Part shown: piece by piece, positions 24,241 to 34,399 of the stretch
Layout of the letters: each line of letters opens with the position of its first letter
How positions within the stretch are numbered: the first letter of the stretch is position 1
Assembly: GCA_947579665.1 (NCBI GenBank)
Contig: OX388348.1
Span: forward strand, 4,526,001-4,590,000
From: Sympetrum striolatum
Lineage: Eukaryota; Arthropoda; Insecta; Odonata; Libellulidae
Reading direction: 5' to 3'
DNA length: 64,000 nucleotides
The notes under the pieces: generated by a model
Database searches by the model: none
The model's input: the letters and a program-made list of their open reading frames with translations, nothing else
Told to the model about the DNA's origin: nothing
Program-made: the position numbers and the translations under genes

Positions 24241-25355
24241 CAGAATAAACAGTAGGGGGCAATAAACAAGGCCGCGCTCCCTCAGAAAAAAAAGGGGCTT
24301 GGTCTTCTTTTGCGCTGAGGGCGACGCTCCATTGCCACAGGGGACAACGGTGTCCGCTCCGTAATATTTCATTTATTCAGAATAACAAATGCAATAAATA
24401 AATTCCTTATTTTTTATTTCTAATTGATATTATCTCAAATTCTGTAACTGGCTTGAGAACTGAAACCTCGCCGTGGAAAGCTTCGCGGAGCTAAATAATG
24501 AGAGGGAATATTGAAGATTACAAGTGAGAAAATTACATCAGCGTACTTACCAATAACATTCATGAATTACAACATTTACTTAGTGATCATTGATCATGGA
24601 ACACACGAATAAAAACATAAAACTTGTAATAATAACCCGTTAGGAAACAATAAAACATGAACTTCGGAAAATCAACTAAAAATAGGAGCATTATGAAATG
24701 AAAAACATCATATTTCTGCAAAAAGTGGCAAGAGATCACAATTTTTGCAGGAAATGTCGGGAAGATAAAAAAATGAAGCTACTGAGAAGAAGGGGTCAAT
24801 AAACCAAAGCGTTAAAAAGTAGATGCTGATTGAAAACGGCTGGGGTGTAGAAACACCCTACGAGTAATGGCGGGTTAAGGGAATCATAGAGGTCTCACTC
24901 TCTCTTCCCCCTAAACCCACGTTTTATTGACATTCATATAACCTGTAATATTATAGATTAAAATTAATGTTGTTATTAACAATCATATCCTATTCAAAAG
25001 AGCGTTTGAACTTGATTTCCTTAATAAATGTATTTTAAATTTTTTTACATTTATTTATTATTTTCTTCCTTTCGTCTTTTAATTTTTTTAGACCGTTTTT
25101 GTTTAATTGTTTATTTACAAGTATATTTATCAATCTATTTTGTACCTACTTACATGTAAAAGTGTAACTGTTTGTTCTTTTTTTATTAATGGAATTTGTT
25201 TCATAAGCCCTTAGCTCAGGTTTTTTAAAACCACAAAGTAAATTCATTCTTTGTACCTTTTTTTCAAGCTATCTCTTTTTTATATTTATATCACGAAGGG
25301 TTGGATGTAAGAAGAGGCTATATAGTCCCTATCTCGCCGTAAATTCTTGTTATTA
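24241..25355. other. Unassigned stretch
   Basis: At 24241-24370 a GC-richer block has repeated words (CCCTCAG, GGGGC) but no clear element structure. From 24400 to 25355 the sequence is AT-rich and then T-rich, with no recognisable gene. Confidence 0.35.
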
Positions 25356-25359
25356 TTAT

Positions 25360-25905
25360 TTGTGTGTGTTCTTTCTTATTTCCCTAATTTTCTTCGTACG
25401 CTTACTGCGTTGTTCTTTTCTCTCTCATTCCCACTTACTTCGTGGCTTCTTTTTCTGTGTCGTGGTTTAAAATTTGTGTTTTATGAATTGTTATTCATTA
25501 AATTTTTGGTCTTATATATGGTTTTTCTTCTATTTGCTATGTCTTATTATCTTCTTCGACTTCTTTTATCCTCTTTGTTATTCATCTGCCTGAATTGATG
25601 ACATCGAAAATCTGCATCGAGATTCTCTCCTCATTCATCCTGCGGAAGTGTACGTAAAATTTAATTTTTCTTTTTGTGTTTGTGTCTGTGATCATATCTT
25701 TGTGTCTATAGATTTCTGATGCTGTTCTTTTCATCCAAATCCCTTCTCTATTTATCGATCCAAAATTTTTCCTAAGGATTTTCCATTCTTGTTACTCTAT
25801 TTTTTAAGTTTTGTTTGCCCACCAATTTGTGTTGTTTCAGCTGCGAAAAATGCTTTTGGAAGTGCGATTGTATAGTAGTGTCTCAATTTCGCAATCAATC
25901 TCTTA
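25360..25905 (-). pseudogene. LINE endonuclease-RT C-terminal fragment
   Basis: In changing minus frames it reads KLRHYYTIALPKAFFAAET, WKILRKIL, KGFGWKRTASEIYRHKD, KRKIKFYVHFRRMNEERIS, then EERKEQRSK...TKKIREI. The order alPxxLYaxEt, WKiLRkIlGP, R.SEIY, RRlkFyGHlxRM, KxxSeRmK is the conserved tail of many insect LINE polyproteins downstream of the RT. Frameshifts and stops interrupt it. It abuts the Penelope-like remnant at 26.0 kb, so it is either a separate insertion or what lies beyond that element's broken end. Confidence 0.72.
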
Positions 25906-25994
25906 TTGAAATGATTCCATTTATATATTAATTTAACATTTACGTTTATATAAAACGTTAAATTATTCCATGAATGTATAAAAATACGGTATGT

Positions 25995-27190
25995 TAAGTC
26001 GATGAAAAAGCTTAAACATGTCTTCTGAGTTCCCTAGTAACCTGGATAGATTGTTCGGGGATCGAAATGCTGCTCTGATGTTTTCGGGGAAAACATTGCC
26101 CAGCTGGTGTGACACTTTCCCCAGAAAGGGCATTCTTCGCGTCTTTTCAGTGGGGAAAGGGAATCTTCTCGACGGCCAGTTTCCTTTGTTTCTTTTTGAG
26201 GAGCTTTTCCACGCGGACCGTGGGGTATCCGTTGGCCATGTCTATGGTTTTTATGACATTGAGTTCTTCAATAAACTCCTCTTGGGAGATGGTCAATAAG
26301 CGATGGAGCATTGAATGCAGCCCCGCATGCTTGTGGTTGTAGTGGTGAGAGGATGAATTGTGGATAATTTGGTCCGTATATTCCCGCTTTCGGTAGATTT
26401 CGAATGTTGGTCTTCCATCATTTGAGATTATGGAGTTATCTAAACAGTTGATTTTTCTGTTCACATCTATCTCCACCGTGAACTCCAAATTGAGGTGGAA
26501 GGACTTTATTAACGCATTTGCGCAATTGTCAATGACTATCTCCCCAAATACAGAAGATATCATCCAAATATCTTTTCCAGTAGAGAGTCTGTTTTAATAA
26601 GGATTCACCAGAATTAAACAATTTTTCTTCTGTTTTGTTCATGAAGATATCTGCTAGGATAGGGGACAAGGGAGACCCCATAGCTAGGCTATCTTTTTGG
26701 CGGTAGAATTTACTATCAAAAATGAAAAATTCCGCTCTAGACAGATTTTTATTAAATTAATTATTTCCTTCTTTGCTTAGAGTCCATTATTGATGCGGTG
26801 AGTTTCCTCGGAAGATATGGCCTCTTGGATAGGTGTTGAAGTAAAAACATTTTTCACGTCAAAGCTCACTAAAATTGCATTCTTGGGGAACACTTTTTTC
26901 ATTAAATCCACTGCCAGTTGGGCTGAGTTCTTCACAATGTATTTTGGGTAAAAGTTTGTTTGTTTTCGGATTAAACTATTTAATTTAAATGCTAATTAGT
27001 GAGTAGGTGAAGACACTATTGGTCTCAGTGGATGATTTTCTTGACAAAGCTTAGGAAATCCATAAAACCTTGGTGGGAGGGGGTTCATTGACGTAAGAAA
27101 GTATTTTCAGAAAACAAAGGACTGTCTTTGAGGGATTTCTTTGCGGAGGAGTGAAATTTAGGAATAGGATCTTTCGGAATAGTTTCTATA
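25995..27190 (-). pseudogene. Penelope-like element reverse transcriptase, central and C-terminal part
   Basis: From the right: FHSSAKKSLKDSP, then FYGFPKLCQENHPLRPIVS, KNAILVSFDVKNVFTSTPI, then (another frame) DSLAMGSPLSPILADIF and LYWKRYLDDIFCIWGD. The intact open stretch 26563-26147 has IYRKREYTDQIIHNSSSHH and NVIKTIDMANGYP. After a frameshift, FLGKVSHQLGNVF and RAAFRSPNNLSRLLGN end near 26018. These are hallmark Penelope blocks: FYGLPKxHKxxxPLRPIVS, ILVSFDVxxLFTxxP, GLAMGSPLSPxLANIF, RYVDDIF and the HKxAxxxxxLxRL region. The GIY-YIG endonuclease that should follow is missing. Several frameshifts show it is dead. Confidence 0.87.
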
Positions 27191-27199
27191 TTGTTATGT

Positions 27200-28336
27200 A
27201 TATCTACATAAAATCATGCCATAAATTCAATACAAAATAAGGCGCAATTAGATACTATATTCCTAGATTTCTCCAAAGCATTTGATTCCCTTGATCACGA
27301 GTCAATGATATTCAAACTTGCCTATCGTTTAATATTTACGGAAAATTCATACAGCTGATATCAAGCTTCCTAACCAATCGAACGCAATGTGTCAATCTTC
27401 CGGAGGCTAAATCCAACAGTGTTACTGTCATCTCTGGGGTTCCACAGGGCAGTTCCCTAAGCCCATATCTATTCAACCTCTTCGTTGATGATCTAGTCAC
27501 AATACCCCCTACGGAGGTGAATATTCTACTATATGCTGATGATTGTACACTTTTTACCAGTGTGACAAAGGTAGCGGATTGTGAACAATTTCAAAGAACG
27601 TTAAATAAAACAACCCAGTGGTGCGGAGACTGGAAATTAAATTTAAACATTAATAAATGCCATATAATGTAAAGGGTTAAAAAAACCTCTGGCCTTTCCC
27701 TATACTTCTCTTCTTTCCTACTGTATCTTACTGCTCCCCATCTGGTCTATGTCCTCTCCAACTCATCTTTCCTCATTAGATAGAATTACTAACTTCTTTC
27801 TCAGAATTGTAAAAGCCAGAGTTCCTTCCTTCCGTCAATCCTCTAAAAATTCTATCTTATCTTCACTATCCTTGGAATCTCTTTCTGTCACTAGATCAAA
27901 ACATGATTTATCCTTCTTACATTCACTGCTGAACTCCCTTTCTGACTGTCCTCAACTTCAATTATCAATTATCGTGTTCCACACAGATCTACCCGTTTGA
28001 CATCCTTACTTCACTATACAACTCCTAGACTTTCATTTATCAAGCGCTCCCTTTTCTTTTGTCTTCCTTCTCTGATGAACACGATTCCTCCTTCTATTGA
28101 TCCTTTATATAAAGGGAAATTTTTGAACTTACCAAACAATAAATCTATATACTGTAATGTAATGTGTAATTGTGAAATCTACCTTTATGTTTGTTTTCTT
28201 TTTCACTATATTTTCTATCACTTTTTTAACTATTTATGTTTATTACTTTACTATATGTATATTTTTATATTTCACTTAAATTGGCATTGTTATGCTGTAT
28301 GTGAGATTTGAATAAATAAATAAATAAATAAATATT
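27200..28336 (+). pseudogene. CR1/Jockey-group LINE 3' fragment inserted in the Penelope element
   Basis: The RT palm reads LDTIFLDFSKAFDSLDHESM (27245-27305). After a frameshift come FIQLISSFLTNRTQCVNL, VISGVPQGSSLSPYLFNL and EVNILLYADDCTLF (27520-27555), with TTQWCGDWKLNLNINKCH to 27670. A deletion then joins to the C-terminal region (about 27680-28130: TTPRLSFIKRSLFFCLPSLM) and a T-rich 3' end. It closes with (AATA)n at 28310-28335. The 5' end is truncated near 27200. YADD is present, but frameshifts inactivate it. The LINE interrupts the Penelope RT, whose N-terminal part resumes at 28337. Confidence 0.87.
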
Positions 28337-28505
28337 ATTCTCGTCGAAAAAAGAGGAGCATTTCTCTAAATAGAGTTCCTTGTCTAGTATCACAGCGCCT
28401 TTATCAGCCTTCGTTAATACAAGATTATTCTCAGATATGAAGTTTTTTGCTGTAGAATATCACACGGTAATTTTATGTGGGGCTTTCGGGAACACTTCAC
28501 AGAAT
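28337..28505 (-). pseudogene. Penelope-like element, N-terminal part of the RT, separated by the LINE
   Basis: Minus-strand reading gives KNFISENNLVLTKADKG, then AVILDKELYLEKCSSFFDEN. The block NNLVLTKADKG is the conserved Penelope motif that precedes FYGLPKIHK. It lies upstream of the 25995-27190 part in the same orientation, with the LINE between the two, so the pieces were once contiguous. Confidence 0.8.
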
Positions 28506-28507
28506 TA

Positions 28508-28765
28508 TCGGCCGTGGTGGCGGAGTGGTTAACGTGCTAGCGCGTTAACGCTCCAGCCTCGCGGTCCCGGGTTCGAATCCCGGCCAATCGGATTTTTCCG
28601 GTTAGGGAGTGGTTGTCTGTGTATGTTGTGTGTGTGTGTGTGTGTGTGTTTGTGATATTAATAAAATAAAAAAAAAATGCAAAAAAAAGGAATAAAAATT
28701 AAGAAAAGGAGTTAATTGGAGGAATAGCCTTCCTAGGCTAAAATTCGCCCAAAAAATAATACGGC
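28508..28765 (+). mobile_element. tRNA-derived SINE
   Basis: The 5' part (28511-28593) is tRNA-like: D-arm/A-box region GGCGGAGTGGTTAACGTGC, short complementary arms AGCG...CGCT, and a complete T arm CCGGG TTCGAAT CCCGG whose B box lies at 28570-28580. It continues into a non-tRNA body with a (GT)n run at 28626-28650, then A-rich sequence (28660-28710) and AGCCTTCCTAGGCTAAAATT near 28728. A free-standing tRNA is unlikely, because the acceptor arm does not close. Confidence 0.7.
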
Positions 28766-28964
28766 ATTAATTACTTATTAAATCGCAGCACACGTGTTTT
28801 AATGAGTGGCGATCACTATTTCACAGTCCACAACAAGATTTTTCACTGAGTTTGGATTGAGTTTAGCTGGCGGGCAGAATTTTAATCCTAGTATGTCGGT
28901 AGTATTGTCGGGAATCGTAAGAGAGATTTGAGACTCTTATTTATGGCACACTTTTGAGGGGTTA

Positions 28965-29165
28965 ATTATTTTTAAACCCCTCCTCTCCTTACCAAGCAAA
29001 ATATTTCCATGATGCACCCACCCCCTCCCAGCCCTCTCAATATATTCCTTGCAAAAATGTTTCCCTTTGCCTGAAGATGTAATGCAAATTACGAAACCGG
29101 TCGCGAATAAACTCAGTGAGGAAATTTTAAAAGATTTTTCAAATAATGTTTATACTTATACATGT
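28965..29165 (+). mobile_element. Penelope terminal sequence with a hammerhead-like core
   Basis: CTGAAGA (29071-29077), then TGTAATGCAAATTAC with complementary GTAAT/ATTAC arms, then GAAAC (29093-29097) followed by CGGTCGCG. The order CUGANGA, stem II, GAAAC is the hammerhead ribozyme core. Penelope-like elements are known to carry minimal hammerheads in their terminal repeats. It lies 0.5 kb from the Penelope RT remnant. Self-cleavage cannot be judged from sequence alone. Confidence 0.42.
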
Positions 29166-30690
29166 TGCAATTTTCTTGTGAGACTAGCACGCTAACTCCT
29201 CGTTTATTCAATTTATTAATCACTACTTACAAATTCTTTCGCTTTTGAAAACTTAGCATCTTATGTATCTATATAACTTCTCATCTTTTCATCTTAACGC
29301 TGCATACATCTCTTCAAGATACCGCATCAACCAGCCCTCTATCGGTCTTCTTTTCCTTGAAGAACTCACTCAAATTCCACTTCCGCACAACAAATAACAA
29401 CAGAGGGAAAAATGAACGATTTTGGTCAAATTGCTGGAGAATACATTAGAACAGTGACTCGAGAGCCTTCATTACATTGAAAGCGATGGTAAATCGCTTT
29501 CAATGCCGGGATGGGTGGTCGGTCAGCTGGCAGATGAGCCTAATTGGTCCTAACATCCACAAATCAAGTAGAAGAACTTATCAATATGACGCCTTCCCCT
29601 ACGTTTCTCGTCTATTATGAAAGAGTTTTCTTGAGGAAGGATTCCGATAACTTCAAATTCTTATAGTGGTGGGATAAAAATAAGACTTCGAAATTATTAC
29701 AGAATGTATGAACACAGTTGAATTTTCTGATATATTCATTTTAATTGATGGTTGACCAATTTCAAAGATCGACTAAATCATTTACAGATGTCAATTTACA
29801 TAGAAACTATAAATAAATATAATTCAAATAATATAAATTCGTCGAAACATATTCCACTAATTTGTGAAAATTGTATGTTTCAGAAACGGGGGACCTCATC
29901 CAGCCCAAAGCTGCCTTTTCTACCCTCATTGGAACAAACAATGGTAAGTAAATTATTTACTACTACTGTTCAAATTATTTCACTTTGCAAACTCATTTTT
30001 TACTTTACAAATAATGCTACACCGGAAATCGTAACGAAAGCATTAGCTTCAAGTTTACCTAGTGGATAAACCCATTTTTCTGCATTCAATTTCGATTGAT
30101 AACCTATTTCTACATTTGAATTCCAAAGATCGCCGTACCAAACGATTTTTATACAAACTAGTTTGGAGATCGTCCTAACGATCATACGATCTCTAAGGTG
30201 TCTACGCGAATCTAATTTTTTGTAAAAAGTATTTTGCAATTCGGTTCAGTTGATCTCTCTAAGGCAACGGGAAAGTCAAGTCCTGTTTTCATTTCAAACG
30301 CACTAAGGTTAATGCGAGTCCCACCTAAGCTTAAGTTGCGGTGGGGTATGTATCGGATTGCAAAGCGAAATAAATTTTCAAATAATGAACTTTTAAAAGA
30401 GTTGATAGATTAGCCAAAGGATCGGTAGAATCACTAGGATGCGGTTGTGTTTAAATATTGAGATTTGAGAGGTAGTACGGTTTAGTGCATTCGGCGAGAG
30501 GTTATAGATTGAATATTTGACGATAAATTTGAAAAATCCAGTTTACAAGTTCCAACTTACCGTCTCATCTTTTGGAAGTAGAATCACTTCTGCGTCAATA
30601 ATTCAATCCCTTGCTGAATCAGGTCCAGCGTAGTCAAGCCCTGTCTACGCACTACAAGTAGCATTATCCAATTTGTCCAATCAGACTAAC
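29166..30690. other. Stretch without recognised genes
   Basis: It contains a perfect 13-bp hairpin at 29475-29505 (arm CATTGAAAGCGAT, loop GGTAA) and otherwise no family motif. The frame at 29752-30069 looks like chance. Confidence 0.4.
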
Positions 30691-30696
30691 TACACA

Positions 30697-30793
30697 CTAT
30701 TATACCGGGTTTGGAAGTTACAGGATTTGTCGTACGATTTGTCTCATCGGGAGTTGTACGATAAATTGTAATGTATAAACCGGCATAATATTG
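30697..30793. mobile_element. Palindromic MITE-like element, about 97 bp
   Basis: The left arm begins TATTATACCGGGTTTGGAAG and includes TTGTCGTACGA. The reverse complement of the right arm begins TATTATGCCGGTTTATACAT and includes TTATCGTACAA. The arms agree at roughly three of four positions across about 40 bases around a centre near TTTGTCTCATCGGGAGT. The superfamily is unknown. Confidence 0.5.
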
Positions 30794-30839
30794 TATAGTC
30801 TATCGATTAAACAAAAACATTCCCCGCCCCAGTATACTC

Positions 30840-31260
30840 ATATTTTCACTTCTATTACGTAATGTCTCTCTCGAACTTTTCCCCAGCATCGATCCGAATT
30901 CGCAGTTATGATAAGATGCCGTCGAATGCCATTCGAAAAGGGGCATTTATTCTCGTTTCTAGGTCTCAATAGAACTCCTCGCAGAGTTTCCTCGGATGCG
31001 GAAGGCATAGCGGCGGAGAATTTAACGAGGGAAACTTCATTGTTCCCGTCGCGATATTTTAAATCGAAAACGTCTCGTAATGTAACATCTTTTGCCTTTC
31101 GCCTTCAAATCTCTCGAGTCGGAAGATTTCTCCGCTGGGAGAAACTTCTCTCATTCGCCCTTGGATAAACATGCACGGGGCTAAAGAATGGGGAACGGGA
31201 TTGTTTTCAGAGTTGTCCTTCCTTCCAGGAGCGTTTTTGAACGGGATGTATCTCAAATGG
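30840..31260. other. GC/CpG-rich island of unknown function
   Basis: This block is clearly richer in G+C and CpG than its AT-rich surroundings. Both strands have open frames (plus 30908-31168, minus 31265-31059) with no recognisable domain. It could be an exon, a conserved regulatory block or foreign sequence. Confidence 0.3.
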
Positions 31261-31261
31261 A

Positions 31262-31597
31262 GCAACCATCTGCTTTATTCTATATTTATATCCCCATTGA
31301 GCTCTCAAGCGCTGCGAGAATAAACTAGATATTACACCCTTGAAGGTGTATCAGTTTAAATTGAAATTATTTATGCCACCAAGAGTTTGATGATAGGGAT
31401 GTTAATTCGAAATCATAATTCTTGCAACCATTTGATTTGTTTTAAATTCATGTCTCCATTGATCACTCGAGTACTAAGTAGATGGACTAGATATTAACCT
31501 TGTGAAGGATTCTAGAATTCGTATCAAATTTGAAAACATTCACTATGCTGCCATAAGTTTGATGTTACTGATGTAAATTCGTAATCATAATTCTTGT
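31262..31597. repeat. Two tandem copies of a block of about 170 bp
   Basis: Copy 1 contains CATTGAGCTCTCAAG, AGATATTACACCCTTGAAGG and AAATCATAATTCTTGC. Copy 2 contains CATTGATCACTCGAG, AGATATTAACCTTGTGAAGG and GTAATCATAATTCTTG. Matching words are offset by about 155-170 bases. Confidence 0.6.
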
Positions 31598-31739
31598 GTG
31601 GATTAAATTAATACGGCGTTTAGAATAAGTTATCATAATTTAGGAATAAAATGTATGTTCCGCTTTACGAGATGTTTCTTTGATTTCTTAGTTTATATTC
31701 TTATATCTTAGGTCCTCAAAGGAAAAAAAGGATTGAAAA

Positions 31740-32500
31740 TATTCTTAAAATTTGCTGCAATTTAATCGTCTAGCATCGAACCTGGGTCTTCCTGTTGATA
31801 CTTACTGTGTAGCACAACAGACGATCACCAACTATATCTATGTGTGAAAATTCAAGAAGAAATATTGGCTGCAACTGCCTCAAATGACTTCCTACTTTTC
31901 CCTTATATTCCTTATGAGAGAAATTTTAAGGTGCTCTGGCATCGAACCCAGGAGCATTACGGTCTTATCTAATATTTTTCTAAAACCGATTATTAATATA
32001 TATCTTACAGCAAAGCAAGAACTTCCTATCATTTCGATAAGTACATCAAAATAAATAATGAAAAACTACCTCGATGTATTTTAAATGACAGATTTTTGCG
32101 TAGTCCTAGCATTGAGCCCAGGATAATTTCTGTAAAAGGCATGAATTTGTTTGATAGATCATGACCATATCTATAGGCTCCTTGAGTTTAGACTCTCTAA
32201 GTATCAGGAAAGTATTTTTTTTAATTCCTGAAATTCAAAGCAATGCATTCAAATGGGAAAAATCGGGAATTTGAGGCCCTCTGGAATCGAACCCATGATA
32301 CTGAGGTTCAAAATCGCAATTTTTCTGGCGATTACACGTTATGGCCAATACGTCGTAAAAATATCAAGTCAATGACGCTTTTGTTTTAGCCTGTGAATTA
32401 GTATCCTATCTATCTATCTATCTATCTATATATATGAATTAATCCGGAGAAGCATCTATATATAATAGATATGAATGAATCCGGAAAAGGAAATATATAT
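31740..32500 (-). repeat. R1 repeat, copy 2 (minus orientation), four T-arm-like modules
   Basis: The reverse-complement modules are AGCATCGAACCTGGG (31772-31786), CTCTGGCATCGAACCCAGG (31934-31952), CTAGCATTGAGCCCAGG (32106-32122) and CTCTGGAATCGAACCCATG (32279-32297). Between them the R1 words recur in the same order as in copies 1 and 3: CCTCAAATGACTTCCTACTT, CTCATAAGG (reversed) and AACTACCTCGATGTATTTTA. The right end has a (TATC)n run at 32407-32432 and then TCCGGAGAAGCATCTATATA, which is mirrored at the left end of copy 3. Confidence 0.75.
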
Positions 32501-32799
32501 ATAAAAGATATCTTACAGCATTGATTGTATCTGGGCATTCATTTTCCATGTCTTCTTACGGAATTACGCATGAGCTCGAAATCAAGAATCGGATTGATTG
32601 TCATGAGGATGGGTTGTTTACAATATCAAAATTTCGATAAAATATTCATGTACTCAATCAAAATGTGCACACTTTCGAATCGAAAACGATATTCTACGAC
32701 CAAATTAAGAATTCTTATTCTATTTTCTTTCATTTGGTTCTTGATTCTACTTTCTAGGACCATTATTTCAAATTTAATTTTGTAAAAGAAATTAACTCT

Positions 32800-33000
32800 A
32801 TAACGAAAAAAAATTACCTCTACGTTTATTTCTTATGGAAACGTTTTGACCCCTCTGGGTTCGAACCATGGACTTTAGGGAAATAAAAATTAGCCTATAC
32901 TCGGGGTCGACTTTTAATAATGCAGAAAATTTCAAAGTTTTGCGACTCTCGGTTCTCGATGTTTTAGCGAACATACACACACACCCACTCTCTATTTTAT
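32800..33000 (+). repeat. R2 dispersed repeat, copy 1
   Basis: TTTTGACCCCTCTGGGTTCG (another T-arm-like word), then AGGGAAATAAAAATTAGCC and a TCGACTTTTAATAATG block. This parallels GGTTTGACCCATCTGTAG, AGGGAGATAAAAAGGAGCC and TTCGACTTTAAATATTTCCC at 40370-40480. Confidence 0.5.
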
Positions 33001-33830
33001 ATTATAGATTATATACCATCTATACATTTTTAAAGCTATTGTACATGTAGTTTGACAGCTATTCTTCATTATTAATTTATTTTTATACAGTTAAAGATAA
33101 AAAGAAGAGCATATCTTTATCTGAAAGGCGTTAGTATTGGCAGAAGCTATACTCATGTGTCTAGGGGAATCATTTATGTATTAACAAAATACATGGTATG
33201 GAAAATTTTCAATATTCATCACTTCACTTTGCATAAACTTTCAGTGTATGTGAATCGTTATTAGGAACGATTCTTAATGGAACTGACATTATCAATTTTA
33301 TTATGACACATCCAAGTTAAGTTACTTTTGAACACTTCCAAATTGATATATAAACCGTGTTCTTATCAGCAACGCCAACAAACTGTTCAATAACTTCCCC
33401 AATAAATGTTTTCGACTTTGTCTTCCACTGTCTTTTCCCTTGTACTTTATTCTCGCCAAAGTATAAGTGACGCTTGATCTTATTCGGTCATTGAACACGA
33501 TGCTAATGTACGTCGAAGAATGAGCTATAGATTGCTTAAACCATTTGCTTAAGTTATTTCGTTTACAGGTAGGTACAACTTTGCTACAAGGTTGAGGTTA
33601 AATAAAAATTTATCGGTGGTTATTTTCTGTCTCTCTTCGCCGTAAAACCCCGGAGTGCTAATGAAATAAATTCGACGAATACTTACTCTATCTCGCTTCT
33701 CTTCAGTGTATCCACTTAACTAATATTTTATATGTAACATCTTTTACGTTAGTAAACTTTCCATTTATGATAGAGTAAGAGGGACATTGTATCTTCGTGT
33801 GCTGCTTTAATGTTACAATACTTCCTATTC
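33001..33830. other. AT-rich stretch without recognised genes
   Basis: No gene, exon or repeat could be supported. Confidence 0.4.
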
Positions 33831-33832
33831 TT

Positions 33833-34300
33833 TTATTCAGCATAGCATGATGACACAGTATGCTTTTTCAGGGAAGTTGGTTCTGATTTTAAAACAATAT
33901 CGGCTCTCTTTATCTGCGGGTGCAATCCACTTTGGAGTATGCTGCCCGTGTCTTCACTTGAGGGTTCGTACACTCTAGTGTGCTCCTCCGGATGCACCGG
34001 GTTCAGTGGGCGACCGAACGGCAATAAGAATAACGAGGATCGTTGACTCCATCCGCGAATGCAAAAAGATGTCCGCGATGGAATGTTAATGAACCGCTTC
34101 AAAAGTGGGAACTGTAGCAGCTGTCTCGAGTCTTGAATCCAATCATTCAGGGAGATTCAAGCGAAGGAGAAAAGCATCAAAGTACTCGTCGCCCGCGTAT
34201 CTTGCGCAACGAAGCGACCTGATTTTTGTTGAAACGATTCTCTTGAAATCGATCGACAGAATGTGTCAACAAATCGCGCATTATGCAATAACTTGTAAAA
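33833..34300. other. GC-richer block with open frames on both strands
   Basis: The minus frame 34102-33833 (89 codons; e.g. GRPLNPVHPEEHTRVYEPSS) and the plus frame from 34105 have less biased composition than chance frames nearby. Neither matches a family I know and no splice pair was found. It may be an exon or a conserved non-coding block. Confidence 0.25.
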
Positions 34301-34399
34301 ATATTCATCGGGAAAACAGGGATTATCCTATCGGAAATGTGCTATTTTTCAATTTTACCATGCAGATATATGTAAGGAAAGAAATATTGGAACACGGCT

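Noticed and set aside
24000..24250. N-terminal region of the piggyBac transposase
   Set aside because: Translation on the minus strand gives no recognisable piggyBac blocks and several stops, so the call was limited to 22855-23885.
26018..26342. Plus-strand open frames of 93 and 77 codons
   Set aside because: They are antisense shadows of the Penelope RT C-terminal region.
28511..28593. Free-standing tRNA gene
   Set aside because: The acceptor arm does not close and the sequence runs into a SINE-like body with GT and A-rich tracts.
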